Of a DNA stretch of 64,000 nucleotides, positions 17,589 through 26,216 are shown one piece after another. The position numbers were made by a program, and so were the translations under genes. Position 1 is the first letter of the stretch. Every line of letters starts with the position of its first letter. The notes beneath the pieces were generated by a model that saw only the letters and a program-made list of their open reading frames with translations, ran no database searches and was not told the DNA's origin. Source of the DNA: Halpernia sp048269545 (GTDB taxonomy: Bacteria > Bacteroidota > Bacteroidia > Flavobacteriales > Weeksellaceae); contig NZ_JBLXIJ010000006.1 of the NCBI RefSeq assembly GCF_048269545.1, positions 68,338 to 132,337 on the forward strand, given 5' to 3'.

Positions 17589-18197
17589 TTATTTAGAGTA
17601 AAGTTCGACGATCAACTGTTCTTTGATGTCTTCAGGAATCTGAATTCTTTCAGGCGCTGAAGTAAAAGTACCAGTTTTAGTTTCGTCATTGAACTGTAAC
17701 CACTCATAATTAGATTTATAAGCTAAAGAATCTGCGATTACTTCAAGAGATTTAGATTTCTCTCTTACGGCAATCTGATCGCCTGCTTTTAAAATGTAAG
17801 AAGGAATGTTTACTAATTCACCATTCACAGTTATGTGACGGTGAGAAACAAGTTGTCTTGCTCCGGCTCTACTTTTAGCAAAACCTAGTCTGAAAACCAC
17901 GTTATCTAGACGAGACTCACAAAGTTGAAGTAAAACTTCACCTGTAATTCCTTTACTACTATGTGCTTTTACGAATAAATTAGAAAATTGTCTTTCTAAA
18001 ATACCATAAGTATATTTTGCTTTTTGCTTTTCCATTAACTGGATTGCGTACTCAGATTTTTTAGCTCCTCTTCTTCTGTTCGGGCCGTGTTGTCCGGGTG
18101 GTTGGTTTTTTCTTTTTTCGAAGCTTTTATCGTCTCCGTAAATTGCAGCGCCAAATTTACGTGCAATTTTAGTTTTTGGTCCTATATATCTTGCCAT
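17589..18197 (-). CDS. rpsD: 30S ribosomal protein S4
   Basis: 202 residues with the S4 RNA-binding domain (ESRLDNVVFRLGFAKSRAGA, VSHRHITVNG). It binds 16S rRNA early in 30S assembly. A 95-bp spacer of GATTTGAGATTTT-like low-complexity repeats separates it from rpsK, longer than most gaps in this cluster. Confidence 0.98.
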   Translation of the reverse strand: MARYIGPKTKIARKFGAAIYGDDKSFEKRKNQPPGQHGPNRRRGAKKSEYAIQLMEKQKAKYTYGILERQFSNLFVKAHSSKGITGEVLLQLCESRLDNVVFRLGFAKSRAGARQLVSHRHITVNGELVNIPSYILKAGDQIAVREKSKSLEVIADSLAYKSNYEWLQFNDETKTGTFTSAPERIQIPEDIKEQLIVELYSK

Positions 18198-18292
18198 ATT
18201 GTTTAAGATTTGAGATTTTGAGATTTGAGATCTGAAATTTTAAAACATTATAATTTTAATTTTCAAACTTTCAAATTTTCAAATTCTAATAA

Positions 18293-18682
18293 TTATACTC
18301 TTCTTCTTTTTGGAGGTCTACATCCGTTGTGCGGCATTGGCGTAACGTCAATGATTTCGCTTACTTCAATTCCTGAATTGTGAATGGTTCTGATGGCAGA
18401 TTCTCTACCTGCACCCGGACCTTTTACAAAAACCTTTACTCTACGAAGACCCAAATCGTGGGCAACTTGTGAGCAATTTTCTGCAGCCATTTGCGCTGCG
18501 AAGGGAGTATTCTTTTTAGAACCTCTAAATCCCATTTTACCAGCAGAAGCCCAAGAAATAACTTCTCCTGCTTTGTTGGTTAAAGAAATAATAATATTAT
18601 TGAAGGTCGCTTGGATATGAGCCTCGCCGATTGCTTCAACTTTTACTTTTCTCTTTTTTGTTACTTTAGTCTGTTTTGCCAT
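18293..18682 (-). CDS. rpsK: 30S ribosomal protein S11
   Basis: 129 residues with typical S11 sequence: ATFNNIIISLTNKAGEVISW, GPGAGRESAIR and DVTPMPHNGCRPPKRRRV at the C-terminus. It forms part of the 30S platform near the mRNA exit. It lies 13 bp after rpsM. Confidence 0.98.
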   Translation of the reverse strand: MAKQTKVTKKRKVKVEAIGEAHIQATFNNIIISLTNKAGEVISWASAGKMGFRGSKKNTPFAAQMAAENCSQVAHDLGLRRVKVFVKGPGAGRESAIRTIHNSGIEVSEIIDVTPMPHNGCRPPKRRRV

Positions 18683-18695
18683 AATTCTTTACCGA

Positions 18696-19073
18696 TTATT
18701 TACTTGCTTTCTTTTTGTTAGCAACAGTTTTTCGTTTTCCTTTTCGGGTTCTAGAATTATTTTTAGTTCTTTGTCCTCTTAAAGGTAATCCAAGTCTGTG
18801 ACGTATTCCTCGTTGGCAACCAATGTCCATCAATCGCTTGATGTTCAATTGTGTTTCAGAACGCAATTCACCTTCCACTTTAATGTTTTCGGTAATGTAG
18901 TTTCTGATTAATGCCAATTCATCGTCATTCCATTCGTTGACTTTCTTGTCTTCGCTGATTCCAGCGTTTTTCAAGATTTGTGCAGCTGTGCTTCTTCCTA
19001 CTCCGAAGATATAAGTAAGCCCAATTACTCCTCTTTTGTTTTTTGGTAAATCAATACCTGAAATTCTCGCCAT
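18696..19073 (-). CDS. rpsM: 30S ribosomal protein S13
   Basis: 125 residues. The start ARISGIDLPKNKRGVIGLTY, the segment GIRHRLGLPLRGQRTKNNSRTRKG and a basic tail identify S13, which contacts the P-site tRNA and the 50S bridge. It starts 3 bp after the rpmJ stop codon. Confidence 0.98.
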   Translation of the reverse strand: MARISGIDLPKNKRGVIGLTYIFGVGRSTAAQILKNAGISEDKKVNEWNDDELALIRNYITENIKVEGELRSETQLNIKRLMDIGCQRGIRHRLGLPLRGQRTKNNSRTRKGKRKTVANKKKASK

Positions 19074-19076
19074 AAT

Positions 19077-19193
19077 TTAGCCTTGTCTTTGTTTAAATTT
19101 TGGGTTTTTCTTGTTGATCACGAAAAGCACACCTTTACGGCGAACGATTTTGCAATCAGCACTTCTTTTTTTGATAGATGCTCTAACTTTCAT
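19077..19193 (-). CDS. rpmJ: 50S ribosomal protein L36
   Basis: A 38-residue protein beginning MKVRASIKKRSADCKIVRRK and ending NKKNPKFKQRQG. It has one cysteine (Cys14) in place of the full CxxC...C...H zinc set, so it is the zinc-independent type. It lies between infA and rpsM, its usual place; the 136-bp gap before it is one of the larger gaps in the cluster. Confidence 0.96.
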   Translation of the reverse strand: MKVRASIKKRSADCKIVRRKGVLFVINKKNPKFKQRQG

Positions 19194-19329
19194 TTGTTTT
19201 TGTTTAATTTTCCAACGGTTAAATGCTCACTTTCGTTTACATTCCCTATCGTTTAAATATTTAAATGAAAAGTAAAATCCGATGATTTCACTTTATTTCT
19301 TATCATATTAATTTCAACTTCTTCTGAAA

Positions 19330-19545
19330 TTAATATCTGAATGTAATTCTACCTTTAGATAAATCATAGGGAGACAGTTCTAACCGAACTTTATCTCCAG
19401 GTAAAAGTTTAATATAATGCATTCTCATTTTGCCAGAAATATGGGCTATTAAAATATGTCCATTTTCTAGTTCCACACGAAATTGTGCGTTTGAAAGTGC
19501 TTCGGTAATTAAACCGTCTTGTTCTATATGTTTCTGTTTAGCCAT
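19330..19545 (-). CDS. infA: Translation initiation factor IF-1
   Basis: 71 residues of S1-like OB fold: AKQKHIEQDGLITEALSNAQF, HISGKMRMHYIKLLPGDKV and the C-terminal KGRITFRY are diagnostic. It binds the ribosomal A site during initiation. Its start codon directly abuts the secY stop codon, so the two are coupled. Confidence 0.98.
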   Translation of the reverse strand: MAKQKHIEQDGLITEALSNAQFRVELENGHILIAHISGKMRMHYIKLLPGDKVRLELSPYDLSKGRITFRY

Positions 19546-20928
19546 TTATATATTATTAGACGTTCTTGATAATTTTGATTGCATCAAGCCGTCATAATGG
19601 TGATTTAATAGATAAGTATTGATTTGTTGTACTGTATCTAAAACCACTCCTACCATAATCAAAAGTGAGGTCCCACCAAAGAAAAGAGCGAATCTATCCG
19701 TTGAAACAAGTGAACCATGTACTATTGCGGGAAGGATTGCAAAAATAGCTAAAAAAATTGAACCAGGCAAGGTAATTTTCGACAAAATATCATCAAGGTA
19801 ATCTGAGGTTTCTTTCCCAGGTCTTACCTTTGGAACTAATCCACCATTTCTCTTTAAATCATCTGACATTTGATTAACAGGGATTGTAATTGCTGTATAA
19901 AAAAATGTAAATACAATAATTAATAAAGCAAATAAAACATTATATTGCCAAGAGAATACATCTTTAAATCCTGCTAAAAAAGCATTAGAAGAATCAACGC
20001 CTGTTAAAAGACCTGGAACAAACATTAAAGCTTGTGCAAAAATAATTGGCATTACACCTGCTGCATTTACCTTTAATGGAATCCATTGTCTTGCACCTTG
20101 CATTAAATTTTTATTGACACCGCCTCTTGCTTGTGCTCTACTCACATATTGAATTGGAATTTTTCTTACTGCTACTGATAATATTATTGCTAATAAAATC
20201 ACAACTAGCCAGAATAAAACTTCTATTAAAATCATAATTGCACCAGAACCTCCTGTACCAGTTTTAGTAGTAAATTCTTGAATAAAAGCTGATGGTAAAT
20301 CTGCTAAAATTCCTACCATAATTAAGATTGAAATACCGTTTCCAATACCTTTATCGGTAATTTTTTCTCCTAACCACATTGCAAATACGGAACCTGCAAC
20401 GAGAATTACGATACTTGGCAGCCAAAACATAACTGAATTTGGATCTACAAAATAAGCAGAACCGAACTGATTGTAAGGTAAAAATACATTAGTAATACTT
20501 GTAAGATAAGAAGGTGCTTGTACAAGACAAACTCCAATTGTTAACCATCTTGTAATTTGGTTTAAAGTATTTCTGCCACTTTCGCCGTCTTTTTGTAATT
20601 TCTGTAGGTAAGGAATAGCCATTCCCATCAACTGCACAATAATAGAGGCAGAAATGTAGGGCATAATTCCTAATGCCATTACAGACGCTCTACTAAATGC
20701 ACCACCGGTAAAAGAGGAAAGCAAACCTAAAAGACCAGCTCCTTGTTTGCTTCCACCTTGACTTTGATATTTTTCTAAAAGATCACCTACTTCTGCCATA
20801 TTAATGGCAGGTAAAGAAATAAAAGATGCGAATCTATACACTAAAATCAATGATAAAGTAATAAGAATTTTATCTCTTAATTCTTTAAGACTCCAGATAT
20901 TTTTAAGGGTTTGTATAAATTCTTTCAT
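19546..20928 (-). CDS. secY: Protein translocase subunit SecY
   Basis: 460 residues with ten predicted membrane segments. It is the channel of the Sec translocase in the inner membrane. Typical blocks are MALGIMPYISASIIVQLMG (plug and TM2 region), GSVFAMWLGEKITDKGIGNG and RPGKETSDYLDDILSKITLPG. Nearly all secreted proteins in this window with Sec signals would pass through it. Order rplO-secY-infA is standard. Confidence 0.98.
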   Translation of the reverse strand: MKEFIQTLKNIWSLKELRDKILITLSLILVYRFASFISLPAINMAEVGDLLEKYQSQGGSKQGAGLLGLLSSFTGGAFSRASVMALGIMPYISASIIVQLMGMAIPYLQKLQKDGESGRNTLNQITRWLTIGVCLVQAPSYLTSITNVFLPYNQFGSAYFVDPNSVMFWLPSIVILVAGSVFAMWLGEKITDKGIGNGISILIMVGILADLPSAFIQEFTTKTGTGGSGAIMILIEVLFWLVVILLAIILSVAVRKIPIQYVSRAQARGGVNKNLMQGARQWIPLKVNAAGVMPIIFAQALMFVPGLLTGVDSSNAFLAGFKDVFSWQYNVLFALLIIVFTFFYTAITIPVNQMSDDLKRNGGLVPKVRPGKETSDYLDDILSKITLPGSIFLAIFAILPAIVHGSLVSTDRFALFFGGTSLLIMVGVVLDTVQQINTYLLNHHYDGLMQSKLSRTSNNI

Positions 20929-20983
20929 TTGATATTTGTCTGTTTTTTAGGACAAATGTAATCTTTCGATTTCATTGTAAATT

Positions 20984-21430
20984 TTATAGAGTAATTGCTT
21001 TTCCTCCAGCTTTAGCGATAGCTTCTTCGGCAGATTTTGTGAATTTGTGTGCAGAAATTGAAACACCAGTTTTCAATTCTCCTCTTCCCATAATCTTTAA
21101 GATTTCACTTTTTTTAGCTAACCCGTTTTGAACTAATACTTCTTGTGTAATTTCAGTGATATTTTTGGTATCGGCTAAAATTTGAAGTGTATCAATATTA
21201 ATTGCTCTGTATTCTTTTCTATTGATGTTGGTAAAACCAAATTTTGGTAATCTTCTTTGAAGTGGCATTTGTCCACCTTCAAAACCAATTTTTCTAGAAT
21301 ATCCAGATCTGGATTTTTGACCTTTATGTCCTTTTGCAGAAGTACCACCTTTGCCACTTCCTTGTCCACGACCCAATCTTTTAGAGTTGTGCGTTGCACC
21401 ACTTGCAGGTCTTATACTATTTAAATTCAT
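20984..21430 (-). CDS. rplO: 50S ribosomal protein L15
   Basis: 148 residues. The Gly-rich N-terminal arm (KRLGRGQGSGKGGTSAKGHK) and GFEGGQMPLQRRLPKFGF are diagnostic of L15, a late-assembling 50S protein. A 76-bp spacer upstream contains TTTTAGA repeats and an 11-bp inverted repeat. Confidence 0.98.
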   Translation of the reverse strand: MNLNSIRPASGATHNSKRLGRGQGSGKGGTSAKGHKGQKSRSGYSRKIGFEGGQMPLQRRLPKFGFTNINRKEYRAINIDTLQILADTKNITEITQEVLVQNGLAKKSEILKIMGRGELKTGVSISAHKFTKSAEEAIAKAGGKAITL

Positions 21431-21458
21431 TGTTCTTAGGTTTTAGATTTTAGATTTT

Positions 21459-21495
21459 AAATTTTAGATTTACATCTAAAAAATATCTAAAATTT
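21459..21495. repeat. Inverted repeat in rpmD-rplO spacer
   Basis: AAATTTTAGAT (21459-21469) and ATCTAAAATTT (21485-21495) form an 11-bp perfect inverted repeat, next to two tandem copies of TTTTAGA. It lies within the operon, so it is more likely a processing or dispersed repeat element than a full terminator. Confidence 0.55.
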
Positions 21496-21506
21496 ATAAT
21501 TTAAAA

Positions 21507-21683
21507 TTATTTAACTACTTCTACAAGATGGTTAATTGCAGCAACCATTCCTAGAACAGCTGGAGAATCATCGTGTTCTACCACTTGATTAAGTTTTTTT
21601 AATCCTAATGCTTCAAGCGTTCTCTTTTGAGTTTTGGTTCTACCAATAGCGCTTCTTACTTGTTTTACTTTAATTTTTGCCAT
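21507..21683 (-). CDS. rpmD: 50S ribosomal protein L30
   Basis: A 58-residue protein starting MAKIKVKQVRSAIGRTKTQK and ending INHLVEVVK, typical of L30 (SAIGR...TLEALGLKKLNQVV). It lies between rpsE (10 bp upstream) and rplO, the standard order. Confidence 0.96.
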   Translation of the reverse strand: MAKIKVKQVRSAIGRTKTQKRTLEALGLKKLNQVVEHDDSPAVLGMVAAINHLVEVVK

Positions 21684-21693
21684 TGTTTTAATA

Positions 21694-22215
21694 TTAACCG
21701 TTAAACACTTTATCTAATGAAATACCTCTCATTCTAGCAATTTCCTCTGGCTTTCTTACTTCTAATAATGCTTTGAAAGTTGCTTTCACTACATTATGTG
21801 GGTTAGAAGATCCTTTAGATTTTGAAAGTATATCTTTAATACCTGCACTTTCTACAACGATACGAACTACACCACCTGCTATTACACCGGTACCTGCAGA
21901 AGCTGGTCTTAAGAAAATATCTGCACCACCATATCTTGCTGAAGTTTGGTGAGGTATTGTATTATTAATTACAGGAACTTTTACTAAATTTTTCTTTGCA
22001 TCGTCCACCGCTTTAGAAATTGCAGAAGCTACTTCTTTAGATTTTCCCAAACCAAAACCAATGATACCATCATTATTACCTACAACTACGATAGCTGAAA
22101 AACCGAATGCTCTACCTCCTTTTGTTACTTTCGTAACTCTATTTACGGAAACCAAACGATCTGCTAATTCTAAGCCTCCTGGTTTTACTCTTTCTATATT
22201 GTCAAATCCTAACAT
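21694..22215 (-). CDS. rpsE: 30S ribosomal protein S5
   Basis: 173 residues with the S5 double-stranded-RNA-binding-like N-terminal domain (DRLVSVNRVTKVTKGGRAFGF) and C-terminal domain (RPASAGTGVIAGGVVRIVVESAGIKD). It acts in decoding accuracy. It lies 12 bp after rplR. Confidence 0.98.
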   Translation of the reverse strand: MLGFDNIERVKPGGLELADRLVSVNRVTKVTKGGRAFGFSAIVVVGNNDGIIGFGLGKSKEVASAISKAVDDAKKNLVKVPVINNTIPHQTSARYGGADIFLRPASAGTGVIAGGVVRIVVESAGIKDILSKSKGSSNPHNVVKATFKALLEVRKPEEIARMRGISLDKVFNG

Positions 22216-22227
22216 AATTCTTTAATT

Positions 22228-22581
22228 TTAAAATTTCAAACCACCTTCTCTTGCACCGTCTGCTAAAGCTTTTACTCTACCGTGATACACGAAACCATTT
22301 CTATCAAACACTATATTTTCTATACCTGCAGCTTTTGCTTTTTCAGCAATTTTTTTACCAACAGCGGCAGAAATTTCCGTTTTTGTTCCTTTAGAATCTA
22401 CACCTTTCTCACGAGAAGAAGCTGATGCTAAAGTTTTACCATCAAAGTCATCTACTAACTGAGCGTAGATTTCTTTATTACTTTTATAAACAGACAATCT
22501 TGGTAATGCAGCAGATCCAGAAATCTTACCTCTTACTCTATTTTTTATTCTGTTTCTTTTTTGGGTTTTTGTTAATGCCAT
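22228..22581 (-). CDS. rplR: 50S ribosomal protein L18
   Basis: 117 residues; LPRLSVYKSNKEIYAQLVDD, ASSREKG and FDRNGFVYHGRVKALADGAREGGLKF are the L18 hallmarks. It binds 5S rRNA in the central protuberance. It lies 11 bp after rplF. Confidence 0.98.
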   Translation of the reverse strand: MALTKTQKRNRIKNRVRGKISGSAALPRLSVYKSNKEIYAQLVDDFDGKTLASASSREKGVDSKGTKTEISAAVGKKIAEKAKAAGIENIVFDRNGFVYHGRVKALADGAREGGLKF

Positions 22582-22592
22582 TTCTTTAAATT

Positions 22593-23138
22593 TTATGCAG
22601 ATTTACCGGCTTTTCTTCTTACGTTTTCTCCTACGAATCTCACGCCTTTTCCTTTGTATGGTTCTGGTTTTCTGAAAGATCTAATCTTTGCAGCAACCAT
22701 TCCTAAAAGTTGTTTATCATAAGAATTTAAAGTAATGATCGGGTTTTTCCCTTTTTCAGTCAAAGTATCTACACTTACTTCCGATGGAAGATTAAGAATA
22801 ATACCGTGTGAGAAGCCTAAAGACAAATCTAATCTGTTTCCTTGATGAGATGCTCTATAACCTACACCTACTAATTCTAATTGTTTTGTGAAACCAGTTG
22901 AAGTTCCTACAATCATATTATGAATTAACGCTCTATAAAGACCGTGTAATGCTTTGTGTGATTTAGATTCAGAAGGACGGTTTATTGTAATGACGCCATC
23001 TTTTTGATCTAAAGTAATACCTTCCGTAAGAGTCTGTGTAAGTTCTCCTTTGGGACCTTTAACTGTTACTACGTTATCTTTAACGTTAACTGTAACACCG
23101 GCAGGAATTTCTATAATGGATTTACCAATTCTTGACAT
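22593..23138 (-). CDS. rplF: 50S ribosomal protein L6
   Basis: 181 residues from MSRIGKSIIEIPAGVTV. The reading frame stays open 33 bp further upstream, but that would add MLCLLIVKKEE, which is not L6-like and would overlap the rpsH stop codon, so the internal ATG is chosen; AAAAAGGAAG precedes it. Typical L6 segments are GPKGELTQTL, QLEGVGYRA-like (LELVGVGYRAS) and KPEPYKGKGVRF. Confidence 0.96.
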   Translation of the reverse strand: MSRIGKSIIEIPAGVTVNVKDNVVTVKGPKGELTQTLTEGITLDQKDGVITINRPSESKSHKALHGLYRALIHNMIVGTSTGFTKQLELVGVGYRASHQGNRLDLSLGFSHGIILNLPSEVSVDTLTEKGKNPIITLNSYDKQLLGMVAAKIRSFRKPEPYKGKGVRFVGENVRRKAGKSA

Positions 23139-23155
23139 TTCTTCCTTTTTTACAA

Positions 23156-23554
23156 TTAATAAACATAGCAAATTACTTCACCACCTACTTTTTCTTTACG
23201 AGCAGTTTTATCTGTCATTAACCCTTTTGAAGTTGAGATAATTGCTACTCCAAGTCCGTTCAATACTCTTGGAAGTTCTTCTGAACCTTTGTATTGTCTT
23301 AAACCTGGTCTAGAAGCTCTTTGTATAGATTTGATAGCCGGTTTATTAGTTTGCTTGTCATATTTAAGAGCGATTTTGATAGTCCCTTGAACTGCGTTAT
23401 CCTCAAACTTATAGTTTAAGATATAACCTTGATCAAATAGGATTTTCGTAATCTCCTTTTTAATATTTGATGCAGGAATTTCCACCACTTTGTGGCCTGC
23501 GCTTTGTGCGTTCCTTACTCTTGTTAGGAAATCTGAAATTGGATCTGTTACCAT
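23156..23554 (-). CDS. rpsH: 30S ribosomal protein S8
   Basis: 132 residues. DPISDFLTRVRNAQSAGH at the N-terminus and ISTSKGLMTDKTARKEKVGGEVICYVY at the C-terminus identify S8, a primary 16S rRNA binder and, in other bacteria, a translational repressor of the spc operon. An 86-bp gap separates it from rpsN. Confidence 0.97.
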   Translation of the reverse strand: MVTDPISDFLTRVRNAQSAGHKVVEIPASNIKKEITKILFDQGYILNYKFEDNAVQGTIKIALKYDKQTNKPAIKSIQRASRPGLRQYKGSEELPRVLNGLGVAIISTSKGLMTDKTARKEKVGGEVICYVY

Positions 23555-23640
23555 TTCTTCATTTTAAATTATTGGTTTATGATGAGCAGTATTTAGTAGA
23601 ATATTTCTCTAAACTTTCTCACCTCGATTTTTCTAAATTA

Positions 23641-23910
23641 TTACCAACTGGCTTTTTTCACTCCAGGAATTAGACCTTTATTGGCCATTTCTCTAAATGT
23701 TACTCTAGATAAGCCGAAAGTCCTCATATATCCTCTTGGTCTTCCAGTTAATTTACATCTGTTATGTAATCTTACTGGTGAAGCATCTTTTGGTAATTTT
23801 TGAAGTCCTTCAAAATCACCTGCAGCTTTTAGAGCTTTTCTCTTTTCAGCGTATTTTGCTACTGTAGCTTCTCTTTTGCGCTCACGCGCTTTCATTGATT
23901 CTTTTGCCAT
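23641..23910 (-). CDS. rpsN: 30S ribosomal protein S14
   Basis: 89 residues, the longer zinc-independent S14 type: MAKESMKARERKREATVAKY, LHNRCKLTGRPRGYMR and FREMANKGLIPGVKKASW. There is no CxxC zinc ribbon. It lies 3 bp after rplE. Confidence 0.97.
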   Translation of the reverse strand: MAKESMKARERKREATVAKYAEKRKALKAAGDFEGLQKLPKDASPVRLHNRCKLTGRPRGYMRTFGLSRVTFREMANKGLIPGVKKASW

Positions 23911-23913
23911 TTC

Positions 23914-24465
23914 TTAGTTCTTTTTAAAAGGTAATCCGAAATGAGCAAGTAAAGATTTTGCTTCTTTATCGGTTTTAGCTGAAGTTACAAAAGTAATATC
24001 CATCCCTTGGATTTTCTTTACTTTATCTATTGCAATCTCTGGGAAAATGATTTGTTCTGTAATACCAAGATTATAATTTCCTCTACCATCAAAACCATCT
24101 GCTTTGATACCAGAAAAATCTCTAATACGAGGTAGTGCAGAAGATGTTAATCTATCTAAAAACTCATACATTTTATCTGCTCTGAGTGTTACTCTTGCAC
24201 CAACTGGCATTCCTTTTCTTAATTTAAATGCTGCTTCATCTTTCTTAGAAATAGTTCCTACGGCTTTTTGACCCGTAATTTGCGTCATTTCTTCTACTGC
24301 ATAATCAACAATTTTCTTGTCTGCAGTCGCTTCTCCTAAACCTTGAGAAAGACAAATTTTCACTAATTTAGGCACTTCCATAATAGATTTGTACCCAAAT
24401 TCTTCCATCATTGCAGGAACGATTTTCTCTTTATAGTTTAGCTTTGGTCTTGCTATATATTCCAT
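23914..24465 (-). CDS. rplE: 50S ribosomal protein L5
   Basis: 183 residues; ICLSQGLGEATADKKIVDYA, KKDEAAFKLRKGMPVGARVTLR and GNYNLGITEQIIFPEI are diagnostic. It binds 5S rRNA and P-site tRNA. It lies 11 bp after rplX. Confidence 0.98.
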   Translation of the reverse strand: MEYIARPKLNYKEKIVPAMMEEFGYKSIMEVPKLVKICLSQGLGEATADKKIVDYAVEEMTQITGQKAVGTISKKDEAAFKLRKGMPVGARVTLRADKMYEFLDRLTSSALPRIRDFSGIKADGFDGRGNYNLGITEQIIFPEIAIDKVKKIQGMDITFVTSAKTDKEAKSLLAHFGLPFKKN

Positions 24466-24476
24466 CTTCTTAATTA

Positions 24477-24806
24477 TTATAACGTGTTACCAGATGATTT
24501 TGAAATTCTAACTTTCTTGTCACCCTCCATTTTGTAACCTACTTTAGTTCCTTTTTTAGTTTTTGGATCTATAAGCATTACATTAGAGATGTGTACTGAA
24601 GCTTCTTTCTCTACAATACCGCCTTGAGGATTTCCTGCAGATGGTTTTGTGTGTCTTTTCACGATATTTAAACCGGCAACAATTACTCTTGCGTCTTTGT
24701 TTTCTTTTCTGATCACTTCGATAACTTCACCTGTTTTACCTTTGATTTCTTTTCTTCCAGTAGTGATGATTACGTTATCTCCTCTTTTGATTTTTAACTT
24801 TGTCAT
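24477..24806 (-). CDS. rplX: 50S ribosomal protein L24
   Basis: 109 residues with a KOW motif near the N-terminus (KIKRGDNVIITTGRKEIKGKTG) and AGLNIVKRHTKPS. It is one of the assembly initiators of the 50S subunit. It lies 18 bp after rplN. Confidence 0.98.
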   Translation of the reverse strand: MTKLKIKRGDNVIITTGRKEIKGKTGEVIEVIRKENKDARVIVAGLNIVKRHTKPSAGNPQGGIVEKEASVHISNVMLIDPKTKKGTKVGYKMEGDKKVRISKSSGNTL

Positions 24807-24824
24807 TTTTTTTTAATTTAAAAT

Positions 24825-25193
24825 TTATAAAACCTCAGGGGCTAATGAAATGATCTTCATATATTCTTTATCACGTAATTCTCTGGCCACTGGACCAAAT
24901 ACACGCGTTCCTCTCATTTCTCCTGTAGTATTAAGAAGTACACAAGCATTATCATCAAATTTAATGTAAGACCCGTCTTTTCTTCTAACCGCTTTTTTAG
25001 TTCGGATAACTACGGCTTTAGAAACCTGTCCTTTTTTTGCAGTTCCTGATGGTGAAGAATCTTTAATTGTTACTACAATTTTGTCACCTACGGAAGCATA
25101 TCTTCTTCTGGTACCTCCCAGAACTCTGATTACTAATACTTCTTTTGCACCAGTATTATCTGCTACTTTTAATCTTGATTCTGTCTGTAACAT
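24825..25193 (-). CDS. rplN: 50S ribosomal protein L14
   Basis: 122 residues, highly conserved: MLQTESRLKVADNTGAKEV, GGTRRRYASVGDKIV, RKDGSYIKFDDNACVLL and GTRVFGPVARELRDK. Its start overlaps the rpsQ stop codon by one base. Confidence 0.98.
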   Translation of the reverse strand: MLQTESRLKVADNTGAKEVLVIRVLGGTRRRYASVGDKIVVTIKDSSPSGTAKKGQVSKAVVIRTKKAVRRKDGSYIKFDDNACVLLNTTGEMRGTRVFGPVARELRDKEYMKIISLAPEVL

Positions 25194-25447
25194 TATTTAG
25201 CTTTTTCAATGATTCTTACTAATCTCCATCTTTTACTTTTACTCAAAGGTCTTGTTTCGATTATCTCTACTGTATCTCCTTCGTTGCACTCATTATTTTC
25301 ATCATGAGCTGTATATTTTTTCGTTTTCAAAACGAACTTTCCATACATTGGATGCTTTACTCTAGTTGTTTCACTAACAACAATGGTCTTTTCCATTTTA
25401 TTGCTGGAAACTACTCCGATTCTTTCTTTTCTTAAATTTCTATCCAT
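25193..25447 (-). CDS. rpsQ: 30S ribosomal protein S17
   Basis: 84 residues; RKERIGVVSSNKMEKTIVV and HDENNECNEGDTVEIIETRPLSKSKRWRL are typical S17 OB-fold sequence. It is a primary 16S rRNA binder, overlaps rplN by one base and lies 14 bp after rpmC. Confidence 0.98.
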   Translation of the reverse strand: MDRNLRKERIGVVSSNKMEKTIVVSETTRVKHPMYGKFVLKTKKYTAHDENNECNEGDTVEIIETRPLSKSKRWRLVRIIEKAK

Positions 25448-25461
25448 GATAAAATGAAATT

Positions 25462-25650
25462 CTATTGTTGTTTGTTTGTTAACTCAGTTTCTAGTCTCGC
25501 GATTGTTCTTCTCAAATCTTTAATTTGAATAGGATTTTCAATAGGGCTGATTGAATGTGATAGTTTTAATTTATTAAAATCTACTTTTAATTCAGCTAAT
25601 TTGTTTTGAATATCACCTGCGCTCAAATTTTTGATGTCAGCTTTTTTCAT
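25462..25650 (-). CDS. rpmC: 50S ribosomal protein L29
   Basis: 62 residues, helical: MKKADIKNLSAGDIQNKLAE and PIQIKDLRRTIARLETEL match L29, which sits at the peptide exit tunnel and binds the signal recognition particle. It lies 12 bp after rplP. Confidence 0.97.
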   Translation of the reverse strand: MKKADIKNLSAGDIQNKLAELKVDFNKLKLSHSISPIENPIQIKDLRRTIARLETELTNKQQ

Positions 25651-25662
25651 TTCTAATTAAGA

Positions 25663-26088
25663 TTATTGAGGTTTAACAAAATCATTCGCTACTACAAATC
25701 TTGTAGTTACAGGAAGTTTCTGAGCAGCAAGACGCAATGCTTCTTTTGCTATATCATAAGGAACTCCTCCTACTTCGAACATTATTTTACCAGGTTTCAC
25801 TACAGATACCCAATATTCCACAGCACCTTTACCTTTCCCCATACGAACTTCGGCTGGTTTTTTTGTAATTGGCTTGTCTGGAAATATTTTGATCCAAAGT
25901 TGACCTTCTCTTTTCATATATCTTGTCGCAGCAATACGTGCAGCTTCAATTTGTCTTGCAGTAATCCAAGCTCCTTCATTCGCTTTAATACCGAAAGTTC
26001 CATAAGCAAGTTGATTTCCTCTTTGGGCAATCCCCTTCATCTTCATCTTATGAACTTTTCGGAACTTGGTTCTTTTTGGTTGTAACAT
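25663..26088 (-). CDS. rplP: 50S ribosomal protein L16
   Basis: 141 residues; MLQPKRTKFRKVHKMKMKG, GAWITARQIEAARIA and RMGKGKGAVEYWVSVVKPG are diagnostic. It lies near the A site. A 128-bp spacer with TTTTAGATTTTAGA repeats separates it from rpsC, unusual for this otherwise tight gene order. Confidence 0.98.
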   Translation of the reverse strand: MLQPKRTKFRKVHKMKMKGIAQRGNQLAYGTFGIKANEGAWITARQIEAARIAATRYMKREGQLWIKIFPDKPITKKPAEVRMGKGKGAVEYWVSVVKPGKIMFEVGGVPYDIAKEALRLAAQKLPVTTRFVVANDFVKPQ

Positions 26089-26216
26089 AATTTAAATTTT
26101 AGATTAATTTACTCACGAATTCAAATCTTAAATTTGATTTGGTGAATGCTTCTCATTTTAGATTTTAGATTTTAAAAAAGTAACGGTCATTTAAAATGTT
26201 TTTCTAAAATTTTGAA

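Noticed and set aside
23139..23171. Upstream start for rplF adding eleven residues
   Set aside because: MLCLLIVKKEE is not part of any L6 N-terminus and would overlap the rpsH stop codon; the ATG at 23138 fits the family.
25666..26085. 139-codon open frame antisense to rplP
   Set aside because: It mirrors the highly conserved L16 gene exactly; the translation is Phe/Cys/Ser-rich as expected from antisense codons.
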